In this document: positions 23,578-34,940 of the stretch, piece after piece
Layout of the letters: each line of letters opens with the position of its first letter
Position numbering within the stretch: position 1 is the first letter of the stretch
Origin: Euclidia mi
Lineage: Eukaryota > Arthropoda > Insecta > Lepidoptera > Erebidae
Assembly (NCBI GenBank): GCA_944739405.2
Contig: OX123197.2
Coordinates: 57,388,047-57,452,046 of the forward strand
DNA: 64,000 nt
Direction of reading: 5' to 3'
Made by a program: the position numbers and the translations under genes
The notes under the pieces: generated by a model
Seen by the model: the letters and a program-made list of their open reading frames with translations, nothing else
Database searches by the model: none
Told to the model about the DNA's origin: nothing

Positions 23578-23796
23578 ATTTTATTAGGTTTATTTTTTCT
23601 AGGAAAGCTGACTAACTGTCCACAGTGGTCCGAGCTTAACGCATTAATAACTTTCTTTTGCATTGGTTTTTGATTACAAAAAATATTAGTTATAAAGTTA
23701 TATATCCTGCACGATATTTACTTTATTTATTAGCGATTTATCTGGCCAAAACAAAGTTATATGAAGTAATTCTAATAAATATTATTTGAAATTGTT

Positions 23797-24436
23797 AGGA
23801 GTAAATCAGATCCCCCCCGTGGGATCTCCACCTTGTCATGGTGGGGGGGCTCAGTAACCGTGGGTTAGAAGCCACCCACGGTGAAGCTAAGTGGGATCCC
23901 GGGAGGGGACGCTCCACGTGGGCTTGGTAGAGGCCTGCGTAGGATGCGTCCCATGGTGCGAGTGCGGGGGACAGTTCTGTCTGTCCCTCGCAGTCGGGTG
24001 CGGTCGCGGGAGGAGAGGCGTGTGGGTGTTGCGTTGCCCCGCGCCTTATCTCCCGCGACCAAATGGGGGCGCACCATCGTTGCATCGCGGTGGGGCCGGA
24101 GAGGAAGAGGAGATTCGGTGTTGCGTTGCCGTCCTCCCTATCCTCTGCGGCCGCTGGGTGTTTTGGCGGCGGAGCCCAACACCTTCATCCGCCGCCAAGG
24201 GGGTTTCGTTCGGGGCCCGCCTGACCATCTAGCGGGCCAATACCCGTCGGGGGGTAGCGAGGAATGCTTTGGTGAAACCCTACCCTCCGACACATGGGTA
24301 CATGAGGAGCACGGGTTGGTTTTTAGTCAGTAAGAGTCTGACAGTCCCCTTCGTCCTTTCCCCCCGGGGCGGAGGGACCCCATGAGGATTTTCCAACCCG
24401 ATACCAAAAAAAAAAAAAAAAGGAGTAAATCAGATC
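23797..24436 (+). mobile_element. GC-rich retroposon with poly(A) tail and 16-bp target duplication
   Basis: aggagtaaatcagatc is present at 23797-23812 and again at 24421-24436. Between them is a GC-rich unit of about 610 bp beginning cccccccgtgggatctcc and ending in a run of As (about 24406-24420). This is the product expected of target-primed retrotransposition. The 3' part (tttttagtcagtaagagtctgac ... ggattttccaacccgata) resembles 3' ends of a lepidopteran LINE family. No RT or endonuclease is encoded, and the open frames in it look like GC-driven artefacts. It is either a SINE made from LINE ends or an internally deleted LINE. Confidence 0.88.
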
Positions 24437-25313
24437 AGCTGTTCACTTTAGTGTTGCTAACGTAAAAAAACGAGATAGAATGACGATGATTTAGTATCTT
24501 ACAATAACACATAATCATTATCATTTCTAGTAGACTGGTTTTATAATTTCGTATGACTGCCTAGATTTTCAACACGCTTAGGTAAATAAGGATTAACAAT
24601 TGTGCTCTAACGCCGCCATCCACTCTTTTATTTTGTCTAAACAACCAAAACATCTCACCAAAATTCGAAGCTGAATTTTATTAATATGTTGGATTATAGT
24701 TCCCTTTTACGCAAAAATCCTAATAACAGATGAGCCCCGCAGTATACAGTAATTTTCTTCCACCGCATTTTTTTATTCGAATTTCTTAGAAAGACGTAGA
24801 TTTCAATATACGACGTGAAATATTTTATAGGCTTGCAATAACTAAGTATGTTATATAGGGACCTCGGAATTGTGAAACGAACGTACATCGGCAGCCTTCG
24901 GGCAGAACATAAGGTAAAAATGTTTTATACACATCAAATTATGTGGAATTTCCTTAGGCGGTGACGCCAACCTTTACTTTGGGGCTATGAAAAACGAGTG
25001 ATTGGAAGCAATAGGAATAAGTAAGTATTACATAAAAGAAAAGCTTTGATGACTATTTGAAGTTATATCACGCTTTATTGGTGTCATAATTATGAAGCAA
25101 AAAAACGTGAATTGTTGATCTCTCTGGTTTTATTGGAAAAAAATGGTCACAAGCTTCATTTAAGAGGTTTTTAATGTAAGCTGCTTTGATTTGAAGTATT
25201 ATGTGCAACCACTCTTAATAATCCCATATTTTCTAATCAGCTTTTTCCCTTGTCTTGTACAGAACAACATGGCTTATTTCAAATACTGTTATTATTATCA
25301 TTAATCCTTACAA
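24437..25313. other. Spacer, nothing recognised
   Basis: AT-rich DNA with no supported coding or RNA feature. Confidence 0.5.
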
Positions 25314-25429
25314 GAAAATTTGTACTTATAGACATAAGTCTATAAGTACAAATTTTCAAACAAGCGTGATTGACTAACGTTTACTGAAAATATTTTTTTT
25401 TAGTAAAAGTTAGTCAATCACGCTTGTTT
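25314..25429. repeat. Two adjacent hairpins
   Basis: Hairpin 1: 25314-25333 against 25338-25357, 20 bp perfect, loop ataa. Hairpin 2 starts at the next base: 25358-25378 against 25409-25429, 21 bp perfect, 30-nt loop. Confidence 0.9.
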
Positions 25430-27739
25430 CATGTTAAGCTGTTAAAATATCTGTATATACTTTCAATAAGATTTTCTATCTTTATTTAAGTGCTTGTCTC
25501 AAATTAATAAAGAAAATATCAGAAAATCATAGGATTTTTAAATCTTAATTGTTCATTGAATTTACGATATTTTTCACCCTTGATCACGTAGTTTTTTTTT
25601 ATTTTAAGAGGATTAATGCCTTTAATAATAATTTTCGGTCAGCATTTTACCCAACATTAGTCACGAGGAAACAGCCAGTTTCACTGTAGCCACAACCGAT
25701 GTAAGGGGATAAATATTGAAGACGGTAAAAATCATAGCAAATTGAAACGATTCACACATATTTAAAACCAAAAATTCGCTACAACATTATTACAATCACT
25801 TCTGGCAGACGATTGTAAGTAAGTGTTGACTTTTTGGGGACTCAATTTCAAGGTCACTAAAAAGATCCTAACCTTAGAAGAAGACTTGAAGCGATATTAA
25901 TAACTCAACGTTCATTATTTAAAGGTAGAAGCAATATTAATATCCATTTTATTATAAAAATTCATAGATCCTCCAGTTGAAGGCAAACGGTAAGTTGTAG
26001 CTTTAGACTCAATTTGTAAAAGAAGTAGCTATTTTTATAAACGTGGTAGTGCCTAAAATATATATCAATAGACCACGACCGTTGTAACTCGGTAAAGCTG
26101 TGGAATTTTAAAAACGATAAACACGTCAGTTGTTTTGTTTACTTTAGGTACCACCTGGATTAAATAAAAAGACTAATTCATCCTTTATACTCGCATTTCA
26201 TGGCCGCAATCTTACACCCCAGTATGGTATTTTATCTAAAAATATTCTAATGTCGTCTGCCGAATACCAATCACAGTTTAGTTGTGCTTAAAACGCATAA
26301 AAATATGATAAGGACCTTTTTACGCGCCTACGGTTGTCAAATGGAACACATATTGAGTTATTCGAAACTGATGTTAATTCGTGGCCCGTGTTATAATGAA
26401 TAATAGCTGGAGGACATGCTACTCAACCTATGCGTCACCTACTTACTGAAATCCATTTAATCTAAAATCTTACTGAAAGCAAATAAACTCATTTGAATTG
26501 CCCAAACCTTATTCATAATCGTCAGAATCAAGTCCATAACCCCAAAAGCTACTCGAAAACCAAAGCATTCAAAATACTATTGAATTTCAAGAACAGAATT
26601 TGAATTACTACAAGATTTATGACTTCCAATGTCTAAGTGAATCCCAGATAACTTCAAAACCCTCATTTGAACTCTCCCAATCAACTGGTCGGCCACTGCA
26701 GAAGGAGTTAATCCTTCAATATCCTTATTATTTCACGACTGCATTTAATCCGGGTTGTCGTAAATCTCAAAATGGGGAGATTTTATTGCAAGTCAAAGGT
26801 ACTACGGATATCTCTGTTTGGTAATCTTACGATCCAGTTATGTGGTTTTAAAGACAAACTTTTTGATACTGAGTTATGTCCAGTTTTACTTGATGCTAGT
26901 TGGACCGCCTTTATACACATAAAATTCAGGTAACCTTAAAACCATGTCTTCTGTGAATGTAGACAAGCGACGAATGCGACACTAAAATGGACTTGCAAAT
27001 TTATATTTGTCTACGTTCAAGTGATAAGAATAATGGATAAGTGAAAAAGTGGGAAAATATCAATTTTTAAATGAATTTTGCATTTACTTTTTGGATGACG
27101 GGCGACAGGCAAATATGGAAGCAAAGATCATATTGTGCTGACCCCTAATAAAATGTGACTAGGGCTAGAGAATGATGGAGTTAACATAATTTTATTATGT
27201 AACGCTAGCTACGCTACATAGGTACGCTTTGCATCACTAATCACTCACACACATTCGAGTACATACTTATGTAAGTTACTGACTCTTATGCATATTTTTA
27301 CCAACATTAAAGTACGTGCTATGGATAAAAAATTAAGCCACCAAAACCAACAACACGCTGCCCAACGGACAATTTGCCAAAATAAGCGCCATCTAGGTAA
27401 GCATGATTAAAACTAATTACAACACGATTTATTTGGGTAATAATCTTGTTTTAAATTCCGCCTAACAGGGGTGTCACCCTGTTATCTCGGTTTATCTCGC
27501 AGGCGAGAAATTGTGAGGATTTTAGGTACTAACCAACTGTTGGAGATTTGTGTAAAAATAATGCTAATGACTTGCTGGAAAATAATTTCAAAGTGTATCA
27601 TTTTGCTTGAAAGCTTGAGGTGTAGTAAATAAGGATTTTAGAGGGTTGGTTTTGTTCATAAAACATGGCGGTTTATGAAAATATTTCATAAATAAGCTTT
27701 TTGCAGTCTACTACATCTGGTCGACGCGACTTGAATCCA
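25430..27739. other. Spacer, no gene recognised
   Basis: About 2.3 kb of AT-rich sequence. A 74-codon frame at 26600-26824 has no recognisable domain. No repeat family was identified. Confidence 0.5.
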
Positions 27740-28569
27740 GTCACAAGGGGTCAAATAAAGTAAATAAATTATCACAAATTAGCCATGACTTGGTTAAGGA
27801 GCAGGAGTCATTGATGTCGAAGCTTGAGGCTAGCAATGAACAATTACTCAGTAGTAAATTATTATATGATCAGCACACACACACATATGAAAACTGACTG
27901 CACAGCTCGACAAAATGGCAATAACACACCAGAAAGAAACTCAAGAATACATATTAAAATATGATGAGATTACTAGAGTTGGTAGAGAGAATCTAGAACA
28001 ACTACTCTCTATAGCCAACAAAAAATGTTGCTTAAATTGTTCAAAATTAAATAATGATTTAGAAAGTAGTCTAGTACTAGAACAACCTCACAAAATATAC
28101 AATGACTCCAGTTCTGATGCCTTGTTACAAAACAAGTCATATATGTTCACTTGACACTCATAGTAATAACACTGTATTGATGTTTTCTGACCAATTGGGA
28201 GTGGGTTTGGGTAGCTTAATAGATAGTTACACTAACCGTCCATTACAAAACTTTTGTTATCCAGGAGAAATAATGTCTTCATTAGATAATAAGTTAAAAC
28301 ATGCAGATTTAAATAAACATTCTACAGTTATTATTATGTATGGTGATAGCTTACTAGTTACTAGGAAAGATATACTAGCTTTATCGGATATGATGACTGA
28401 TAGAAGTTCTAAAGTGGGGTGCAATTTTATAGTCTGTGCATTTCCTTATTCAAAGACCTTATCTGATAAAGAAAACAACCAGATAAGTAAATTAAATCTA
28501 TTATTATATAATAGTACATATCGTCACAATGACAAAATTTTATTCCTTGACACTAATATTTTTTTTTAA
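27740..28569 (+). pseudogene. LINE ORF1 remnant: coiled coil plus SGNH-esterase-like domain
   Basis: Three blocks: a coiled-coil-like stretch at about 27770-27895 (LVKEQESLMSKLEASNEQLL), a frame at 27915-28154 with CCLNC cysteines, and a frame at 28102-28569 with VLMFSDQLGVGLGSLID ... LQNFCYPGEIMSSL ... IIMYGDSLLVTRKDILAL. The last block has the layout of SGNH/GDSL-type domains found in ORF1 of CR1-group LINEs. The position of the usual nucleophilic Ser is not clearly conserved (FSDQLG), so enzymatic activity is doubtful. Two frame breaks. Confidence 0.65.
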
Positions 28570-28836
28570 AGTAATTTTATTTTAACAAAAGATACTATGT
28601 ATCTTTCTCGCTCTTTTAAACAACAACTTGCTAAATTATTAGCATTTAATTTATACAGTGACCCAAGTACTATTAGAGTACATTTTATTGAACCTGACAT
28701 AATATATGACAATTCCATTATTGACATTCATAATAATAATAATTTAAATTAAATTCTGAGACAATAGAGAACACCTCTAGCTATAATAAGATTACTCGTA
28801 ACTCATTGACTAATACACTTAAAAAATAACAAAAAT

Positions 28837-31665
28837 ATGATTAAATTAGTACATCAGAATATTAGAAGTATGAGTAATAAAGATTTAGAAATGGAATTGT
28901 TTATGAACTGTAATGCTGTTGATATATTTTGCATCACTGAACATTGGCTAAAAAGCAACCCATTCATGTTCAATTTCAGTAATCATATAGTAGGAAGCTC
29001 GTTTAGCCGGCAGCAAGCAGTACGTGGTGGCTCGATGATTTTAATTAATAAGCAACTTAAATTTAAGGAGCGTCATGATATTGTAAGTCTGTCTGTTGAG
29101 CGAACTATTGAGGTAACCTGTGTGGAACTGAGGAGATTTATTGTAATAAGTGTATACAGGCCTCCATCAGCATTGTATGATAGCTTCGAGCAAATTATGG
29201 ATGAGATATTAAACAAAGTTGCAAAAATAAATAAAAATGTTGTTGTGTGCGGTCACTTTAATGTAAATTTATTGGAGGATAGTAGTCTTAGTACAAAATT
29301 GAAAGCGCTGTTTCTATCATATAATCTGAAGAACTTATTCTTAGAGCCCACAAGAGTTACTTCCTCTACATCTACTTGCCTAGATAATATATTTACAGAT
29401 ATCATAGTAAGAGACAAGCAAATTATTAGACAGTTAGACTCAGATCATTGTGGACAGCAGATCTCCTTTAATGATAACAGTAAGAATGTTTCTAGGCAAA
29501 ATATAGTTGTAATACCTAAAACTGCAACTCGTTTTGCTAGGTTTTAAAGTAAACTAATGACTAGCTGGTCACTGTTAGATGATGAAGATGACCCTAATTT
29601 GTTATATGATAGCTTTTTCAAAGCATTTTGTACAGAATTTAATTCAGTTTTCACACCTAGAACGATTACAGTTGGAGGTAATGCAACCTTCTGTGAATGG
29701 GCAACAACTGGGCTTCACAAAAGTAGAAAGAGATTGTATGAGCTATATGACGAGAGAAACTTTAATTTAAGTGAACAATTTAAGGATTATGGTAGAAACT
29801 ATGCTAGGATATTTCGGAAACTTTGCAAGAAAGCTAAGTCTCTTTACCTGAGTTCAAGGATTAGGAGTAGTGACGATAAAATGAAAATGACATGGAATAT
29901 AATAAACAGCGAGACTGGGAAAGTTAAAAGTAAAAGTTCAAAATTTAGTTTGAATATTGATAACGACACTATTACATCAGACTCAAAAGTTGCATCGGCA
30001 TTTGAAATTTTTTTTACTGATATCCCCTTTATTACTACTAGATCTTTGGACTCATCAACCAATGCAGCGGAATCTCTTTTAAAAGAAAACATGAGTAAAA
30101 ACTATAGTAATTTTTCATTTCAGTATATAAATTCAAATGATGTTATAAAAGCTTTTAATACTATAAATTTAAAGAAGACTGCAGACTTGTGGGGAAATTC
30201 CTTTACTATTACCAAGTCCATTATTGCTTTAGCTGCTAACAGATTAGCTTTAATATTTAATAAGTGATTTGACTGTGGTGTATTTCCTGATCTTATGAAA
30301 GATAGCAAGGTAGTACCTTTGTACAAAGCAGGTAGCACATCAGACCCCACCAACTATAGGCCAATTTCTGTGCTGCCCACATTTAGCAAAATTTTCGAGA
30401 AATTGATACTAGACTAACTGCAAAGTTATTTTAATAACAACGAGCTTCTACACTCTTAACAATTTGGTTTTACAAAGGGGCGCTCCACGACCGATGCCGG
30501 TGTTGAGCTTGTAAAACATATCTTTGACGCCTGGGAGGATTCACATGATGCTTTAGGTGTGTTCTGTGATTTGTTCAAGGCCTTTGATTGTGTAGAACAT
30601 GATACATTGATCAGGAAATTACATCACTATGGTTTAAGTAGTTCTGCTCTGCATCTTCTTACTTCATATTTGAGTAATAGGATTCAGAGAGTTGATGTCA
30701 ACGGGATGCGTTCGCATGGGTCTGTAGTCAAAATGGGCGTCCCACAGGGTTCAATCCTCGGTCCTTTTTTATTTTTAGTTTATATTAATGACTTACCACA
30801 CCTCGTTAATTACAAGCACGGGATAATACTGTTTGCTGATGATACCTCACTTTTATTTAAATTAAAACGACATCAAATTGATATGGACGATGTAAGCATT
30901 GCTATCTCAAAGGTAGTTCGCTGGTTTGAGGTTAACAACCTGCTTTTAAATAGACTTAAAACTAAATGTATTCGATTTTTGATGCCTAACGTCAAACAAG
31001 TGAACACCTCAGTAAAGGTTAAGAATGATGTGTTGGATCCAGTGGATAACACCAAATTTTTTGGCATTACACTAGATTCTAAGCTGCAATGGGGACCACA
31101 TATTAGTAAATTGTTGAATAGACTCAGCTCTGCAGCATACGCAGTCAGGACAATTCGCCAGTTAACTGACATTGACACTGCCAGGCTTGTATATGATAGC
31201 TTTTTTTATAGTATAATGTCATACGGTATTCTCCTGTGGGGAAATGCTGCCGACATTCAGACTATCTTTGTTCTGCAGAAAACAGCTATTCGAGCAATTT
31301 ATAATTTGGATTATGGGGCTTCGTTAAGGAATAAAATCAAGGAAATAAACATTTTAACAGTTGCAAGCCAGTACATTTATTTAAACCTAATATTTATTCC
31401 AAAACAAGGCCTCATACTCAAAGAAAAGTGATATCCACAATTTGAATACTAGAAATAAGAGTAAGCTAGTAGTGCCGGCTACCCGGCTAGAGAAAATAAA
31501 AAAATATTTTCAAGCCAATGTGTGCGCTTTTACAATTAAGTGCCAAGCAATATTCAAAATTTAAGTTATAATAAATTCAAAAAGATTATAAAACGTAAAC
31601 TTTGTCAAAAAGGGTACTATTCAATGCTCGATTATATTGAAGATAAAAATGCTTGGGATTAATTT
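28837..31665 (+). pseudogene. LINE ORF2: endonuclease and RT with several stops
   Basis: 28837-29547 is an APE-like endonuclease: LVHQNIRSM (Asn), ITEHWL (Glu), VYRPPSA, VVCGHFNVN and SDHCGQ. The normal GDFN is GHFN here, so a catalytic Asp is lost. In the same frame, after a TAA at 29545, come the linker (29557-30267) and the RT core (30559-31431: RKLHHYGL, MGVPQGSILGPFLFL, FADDTSL, GITLDSKLQWGPH). In-frame stops interrupt 30265-30470. A frame change follows near 31430, and the C-terminus (KLCQKGYYSMLDYIEDKNAWD type) ends at about 31661. Inactive. Confidence 0.85.
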
Positions 31666-32095
31666 GCTCAGTCCCACAGGCTACTTATGTTTGACTAGTG
31701 TTAAGTTTCATGTGAGTGTAAGTTATTGTGTTTATATTATGCTAGTTAGTACTTTTATATTATTATTAAAAAAACCTTATTAATTGACAACAACATTATA
31801 GACACACCAGCTTATATACCTATGAAAAATTCAATGTAGTTACTAAGTTTTTAAATTGTATAGAATCAAGACGTAGAAAAGAGTGGCCCGGAGTTTCTTG
31901 CCTGATTCTTCTCACGAGGCTCTACTTTCTGAACAGGAATTTTTTTCAATGCTCAACTATGTTAATATGCATTTAAAGTTACTTTTTTTATTTTTTTATT
32001 TGTATGACTTTCTAACGTGTCCAAAAAATTTAAACATTTTTATGGAAATAAACATATTTGAGTTTGAGTTGAGTGAGTTGAGTTTGAGTTTGGTC

Positions 32096-33892
32096 TTTAC
32101 TAATTTGCGCCTCAAAAGCATTGTTAGTCACTATGAGGATTAGGCTCCCTATACCACGCTGACCAGATAGATTGGTTGTAGGACGTACGAGTAGATATAT
32201 CAAGATTTACCTTCTCTTCAAAATATACTATTAATTGCTGTTTATATTTTCCTTAGTCGCCTCTTACAACACCCACGGAATGAAATGGGGTGGTGACACT
32301 GTGAATTCTTAATCCACCACTACACTAAATGAGTTTTAAATACACTTTTTAATGGGTAGTATTTAAACGAGTGACTGTAAATGAAAGTTTTGAGTGACAA
32401 AAATAATTAATTTGGGTTATAGAGTTACTAAGTGAGCGAATGACTGCAAATGATGAGAAATCAACAGAACAGCAACTAACTAACATTAATTTGAGTTACT
32501 TAAAATACAAAATGAGAAGCATCATTATGATGATTTGAGCGACCTAATCGGCTGTCCCAAAGCAAAACACAGTAAGGGACTTTTTTGTCGAAATCAAGAT
32601 TTTTACACCATGCAAAAACCTTTTTTTCAATAAAGACCTCCATTCCCAATATAGCGATACCATAAAACCTAGTAAGTACACAGACTAAACCGCAAACTCC
32701 AAATCAAACACCAAGTAACAGCTGATAACCAGTTCAAAACACAGTAAGTTAGTGTTGGATCCCATTCCAAACTTAGTAAGTGTTATACAACGTGCACCAA
32801 ATGATATTTTTAAAGTTTTAATGTGCAAAAATGTAGGCAGTAATCTTATCTACGATCTCCAAGAATCATATTCAGCTGTAGATTCATAGTTTGGAAGGCA
32901 TAATAAAATCAGTTTTTTTTGCCCTCCTGTAAAATTTTTTCGAAGTCCCTTACTGTGTTTTGATTTGGAACAGCCGTAATATTTGTTTGAGTGCCAACGT
33001 TACGTCCTGAATTTTTTTCAATAATGAGCGGAGTACTATGAGCTCACATTTTTATGAAAATTTTCTAATGAAATAACTATTTGAAGAAACACTATTAGCC
33101 GAGAAATTTAACTATTTAACAAATTTAACATCCTAATTTCAATAAGGAAGATGGTTGGAATGTTCCTCCAGCTTGGGACCCTGTTATCAGGCTAATGAAA
33201 CCCAAGAAGGACAAAGTCACCAGAAGACATCAGACGCAGTGAGCACATTCTGCGTAGATAGTAACACCAATAGTTGAAAAATGTTCGGGTGATTTGAGAT
33301 AACTTTTAAATTCAAGACAAAGACAAATATCACCTCAGTCTGCCGTGAACATGAATCCTGTAAAGAATTCGAAACGTTGGCTAGTAATAAAAATGTAGTT
33401 TCTAGATCATTCGGTTTAAATGTAATAACAAGTGAAACCAATATAACGCGATAAAATCCGTAAACTGTAGTTTAATTTCAATGAGAAAATGTACTTTAAA
33501 AAAATGACTTTCAATTAATCAAATAATTGTTACACACAATTATTGCTAACATCATTCCTGTCGATACTTAAGCTGCCTGAAAGATCGTAGAAATCCACCA
33601 AATGCAGTAAAATTGAAGTTTCAGAGCAGTTTACCAAGGTAGTGTAGGTAATATTATAGTGTATTATAGAAAGTATTATAATATATCTGTCAATCTTGTT
33701 AAACTCATTATCGCAAAGTGAAAACGATAAATTAAAAATAACAATGTAAATTAAATGGTATACCAAAAAAAAAACAATTTTTATTCGCACTTTGCATACT
33801 ACTTTTGCATAAGAATTTGGATTATCTCTTCCTAGTCTATTTTTATTTCTTTAAGAATTAGAGATAGATACAGTATTCTATTCTATTCTATT
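32096..33892. other. Spacer with one short repeat scrap
   Basis: ttagtcgcctcttacaacac at about 32257-32276 is the reverse of the gtcgtaagaggcgactaagg motif at about 49163-49182, so a scrap of the same interspersed repeat lies here. A reverse 86-codon frame (33530-33790) has one hydrophobic stretch (FFLVYHLIYIVIFNL) but no family I recognise. The rest shows nothing supported. Confidence 0.45.
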
Positions 33893-34050
33893 CTTCCACA
33901 TACACACATCACCATCTAGTCCTAAACTAAGCAGATCTTGTACTATGGGTACTAGATAATGGATAAACATACTTTTTTTTGTAAATACATACATATTAAA
34001 CATAGAAACACCCAGACCAAGACAAAAAATCATGTTCATGCACGCAAATG
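33893..34050 (-). repeat. SINE family B, 5'-truncated
   Basis: ccacatacacacatcaccat, cctaaactaagcagatcttg, tactatgggtactagataat, acccagaccaagacaaa, catgttcatgcacgcaaatg. Matches the full copy at 51034-51291 but lacks the tRNA-like head. Confidence 0.8.
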
Positions 34051-34690
34051 TTATGTTACTTAGTATTATTGTAGTACTGTAATTTACGAACATGTAATTT
34101 AGAATTTTCCGACCAAGCACATAAAGAACAGTCAAACTCAGAACAAGCTATTAGGCGCAGTGTTAAAAAGTAAAGCGACTGTTTAAACCTATTTACTATC
34201 AGTGTATGATGTATGAATAAGATTTCTTAGCACGTCGTAGAATCTTAACATTTTGATGTATTGGGAACTACTTACATGTGAGATCAGTCATTTTGTCACT
34301 GAATATGTCATCAGGTAAGAGTACAGGACAGCGTATGTCCGATATTTTTTAATAATAATTAATACGCCACGTAAAATTTTTCAATATTGCCCCCCCTACC
34401 CACTCACGAAGCTGGTTTTAAAAATATCCGACAATACCATGAAAAATTAAGTGGCTTAATAGATAAAGTGATTTTCAATTATGCATGTGCACTACGGATA
34501 AGTAATCGTACCGCGTTGCGCCGTACCACAAGACTGGAAGCGGAAGCGGCTACGTAACGAGCATGAAAAAGAAAAGGTTTAAAATATATTACAAGGGAAC
34601 TAATTACAAAAAGGTAGTCTATAGGCTAACCGTGCTTATGGTAAGAATAGTATCGTGCCCAGCAGTGGTTCTATTTATATACAGTGCTGC
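34051..34690. other. Spacer, nothing recognised
   Basis: No supported feature. Confidence 0.4.
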
Positions 34691-34940
34691 AAAATCGTTT
34701 CTACACATCATACAAAATAATTTAGCGGGTCTTAATCGCGCGACCACGCTCGTCTTGTACCGAGCGTGCTCGCGGAGAGCCTGAGTCTCTCCGCGACCAC
34801 GCTCGGTGCAAGACGAGCGAAACGTCGGAAACAAATAGGTATTTATACCTTAAATAAGTTAAGTTAACGCGATTAAGACCCGCTAAATTATTTTGTATGA
34901 TGTCTACAAATCGCGAAAGTTTAAAATCGTTTCTACACAT
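34691..34940. mobile_element. Fold-back insertion with 18-bp target duplication
   Basis: aaaatcgtttctacacat occurs at 34691-34708 and 34923-34940. The 214 bp between them is a nested palindrome: an outer pair of arms of about 34 bp (about 34707-34740 against 34868-34902, with tttagcgggtcttaatcgcg) and an inner pair of about 34 bp (about 34747-34780 against 34797-34830, with cgctcgtcttg and cgcggagag). No protein is coded. The long target duplication suggests retroposition rather than a cut-and-paste DNA transposon. Confidence 0.8.

Larger units (their letters stand above)
20115..23700 (-). mobile_element. Decayed non-LTR retrotransposon, second family (reverse copy)
   Basis: Reverse-strand LINE, 5'-truncated within the endonuclease (SDHCGQ-type end still visible near 23620). 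RT and C-terminal region follow to 21125. The 3' UTR of about 1 kb ends in a tail of gattttgactttgacttt units at about 20115-20150. It is the same family as the forward element at 27.7-32.1 kb: both have RKLHHYG, MGVPQGSILGP, FADDTSL and a C-terminus with NAWD. A repeat D copy is inserted near the end of the ORF, and the RT is broken by a double hairpin at 22681-22804. Confidence 0.85.
21681..23700 (-). pseudogene. LINE ORF2 body (RT), multiply broken
   Basis: Pieces in order on the reverse strand: the tail of the endonuclease (to about 23560), linker (23501-22735, with MKTTWNIINSETG), RT fingers and palm (22719-22102: RPISVLPTLSKIFEKL, FGFTRGRSTIDA, MGVPQGSILGPFLFL, FADDTSL) and thumb (22178-21681: VVRWFNANNLFLN, GITIDSKLQWSPH, YGILLWG). 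Frames change at about 22735, 22110 and 21680. Between the linker and the fingers sits a double hairpin that adds about 66 bp of inverted duplicate sequence. Inactive. Confidence 0.85.
27740..32095 (+). mobile_element. Decayed non-LTR retrotransposon, second family (forward copy)
   Basis: About 4.35 kb. ORF1 remnants (27740-28569), ORF2 with endonuclease, linker, RT and C-terminus (28837-31665), a 3' UTR, and a tail of ttgagtttgag units at about 32055-32095. Sister to the reverse copy at 20.1-23.7 kb. It is more complete at the 5' end but carries several stops. The 5' boundary is uncertain. Confidence 0.85.

Noticed and set aside
23881..24333. 150-codon GC-rich open frame
   Set aside because: It lies inside the retroposon; several overlapping frames on both strands are equally open, as expected from GC-rich DNA with few stops.
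33530..33790. Reverse 86-codon frame with a membrane-like segment considered as a receptor exon
   Set aside because: No family motif, no clear splice sites, and AT-rich DNA readily encodes hydrophobic runs.
34747..34840. Second hammerhead ribozyme at the 34.8-kb fold-back (cgagcgaaacgtcgg)
   Set aside because: GAAAC and GTC are present but no CUGANGA box lies at the right distance upstream.
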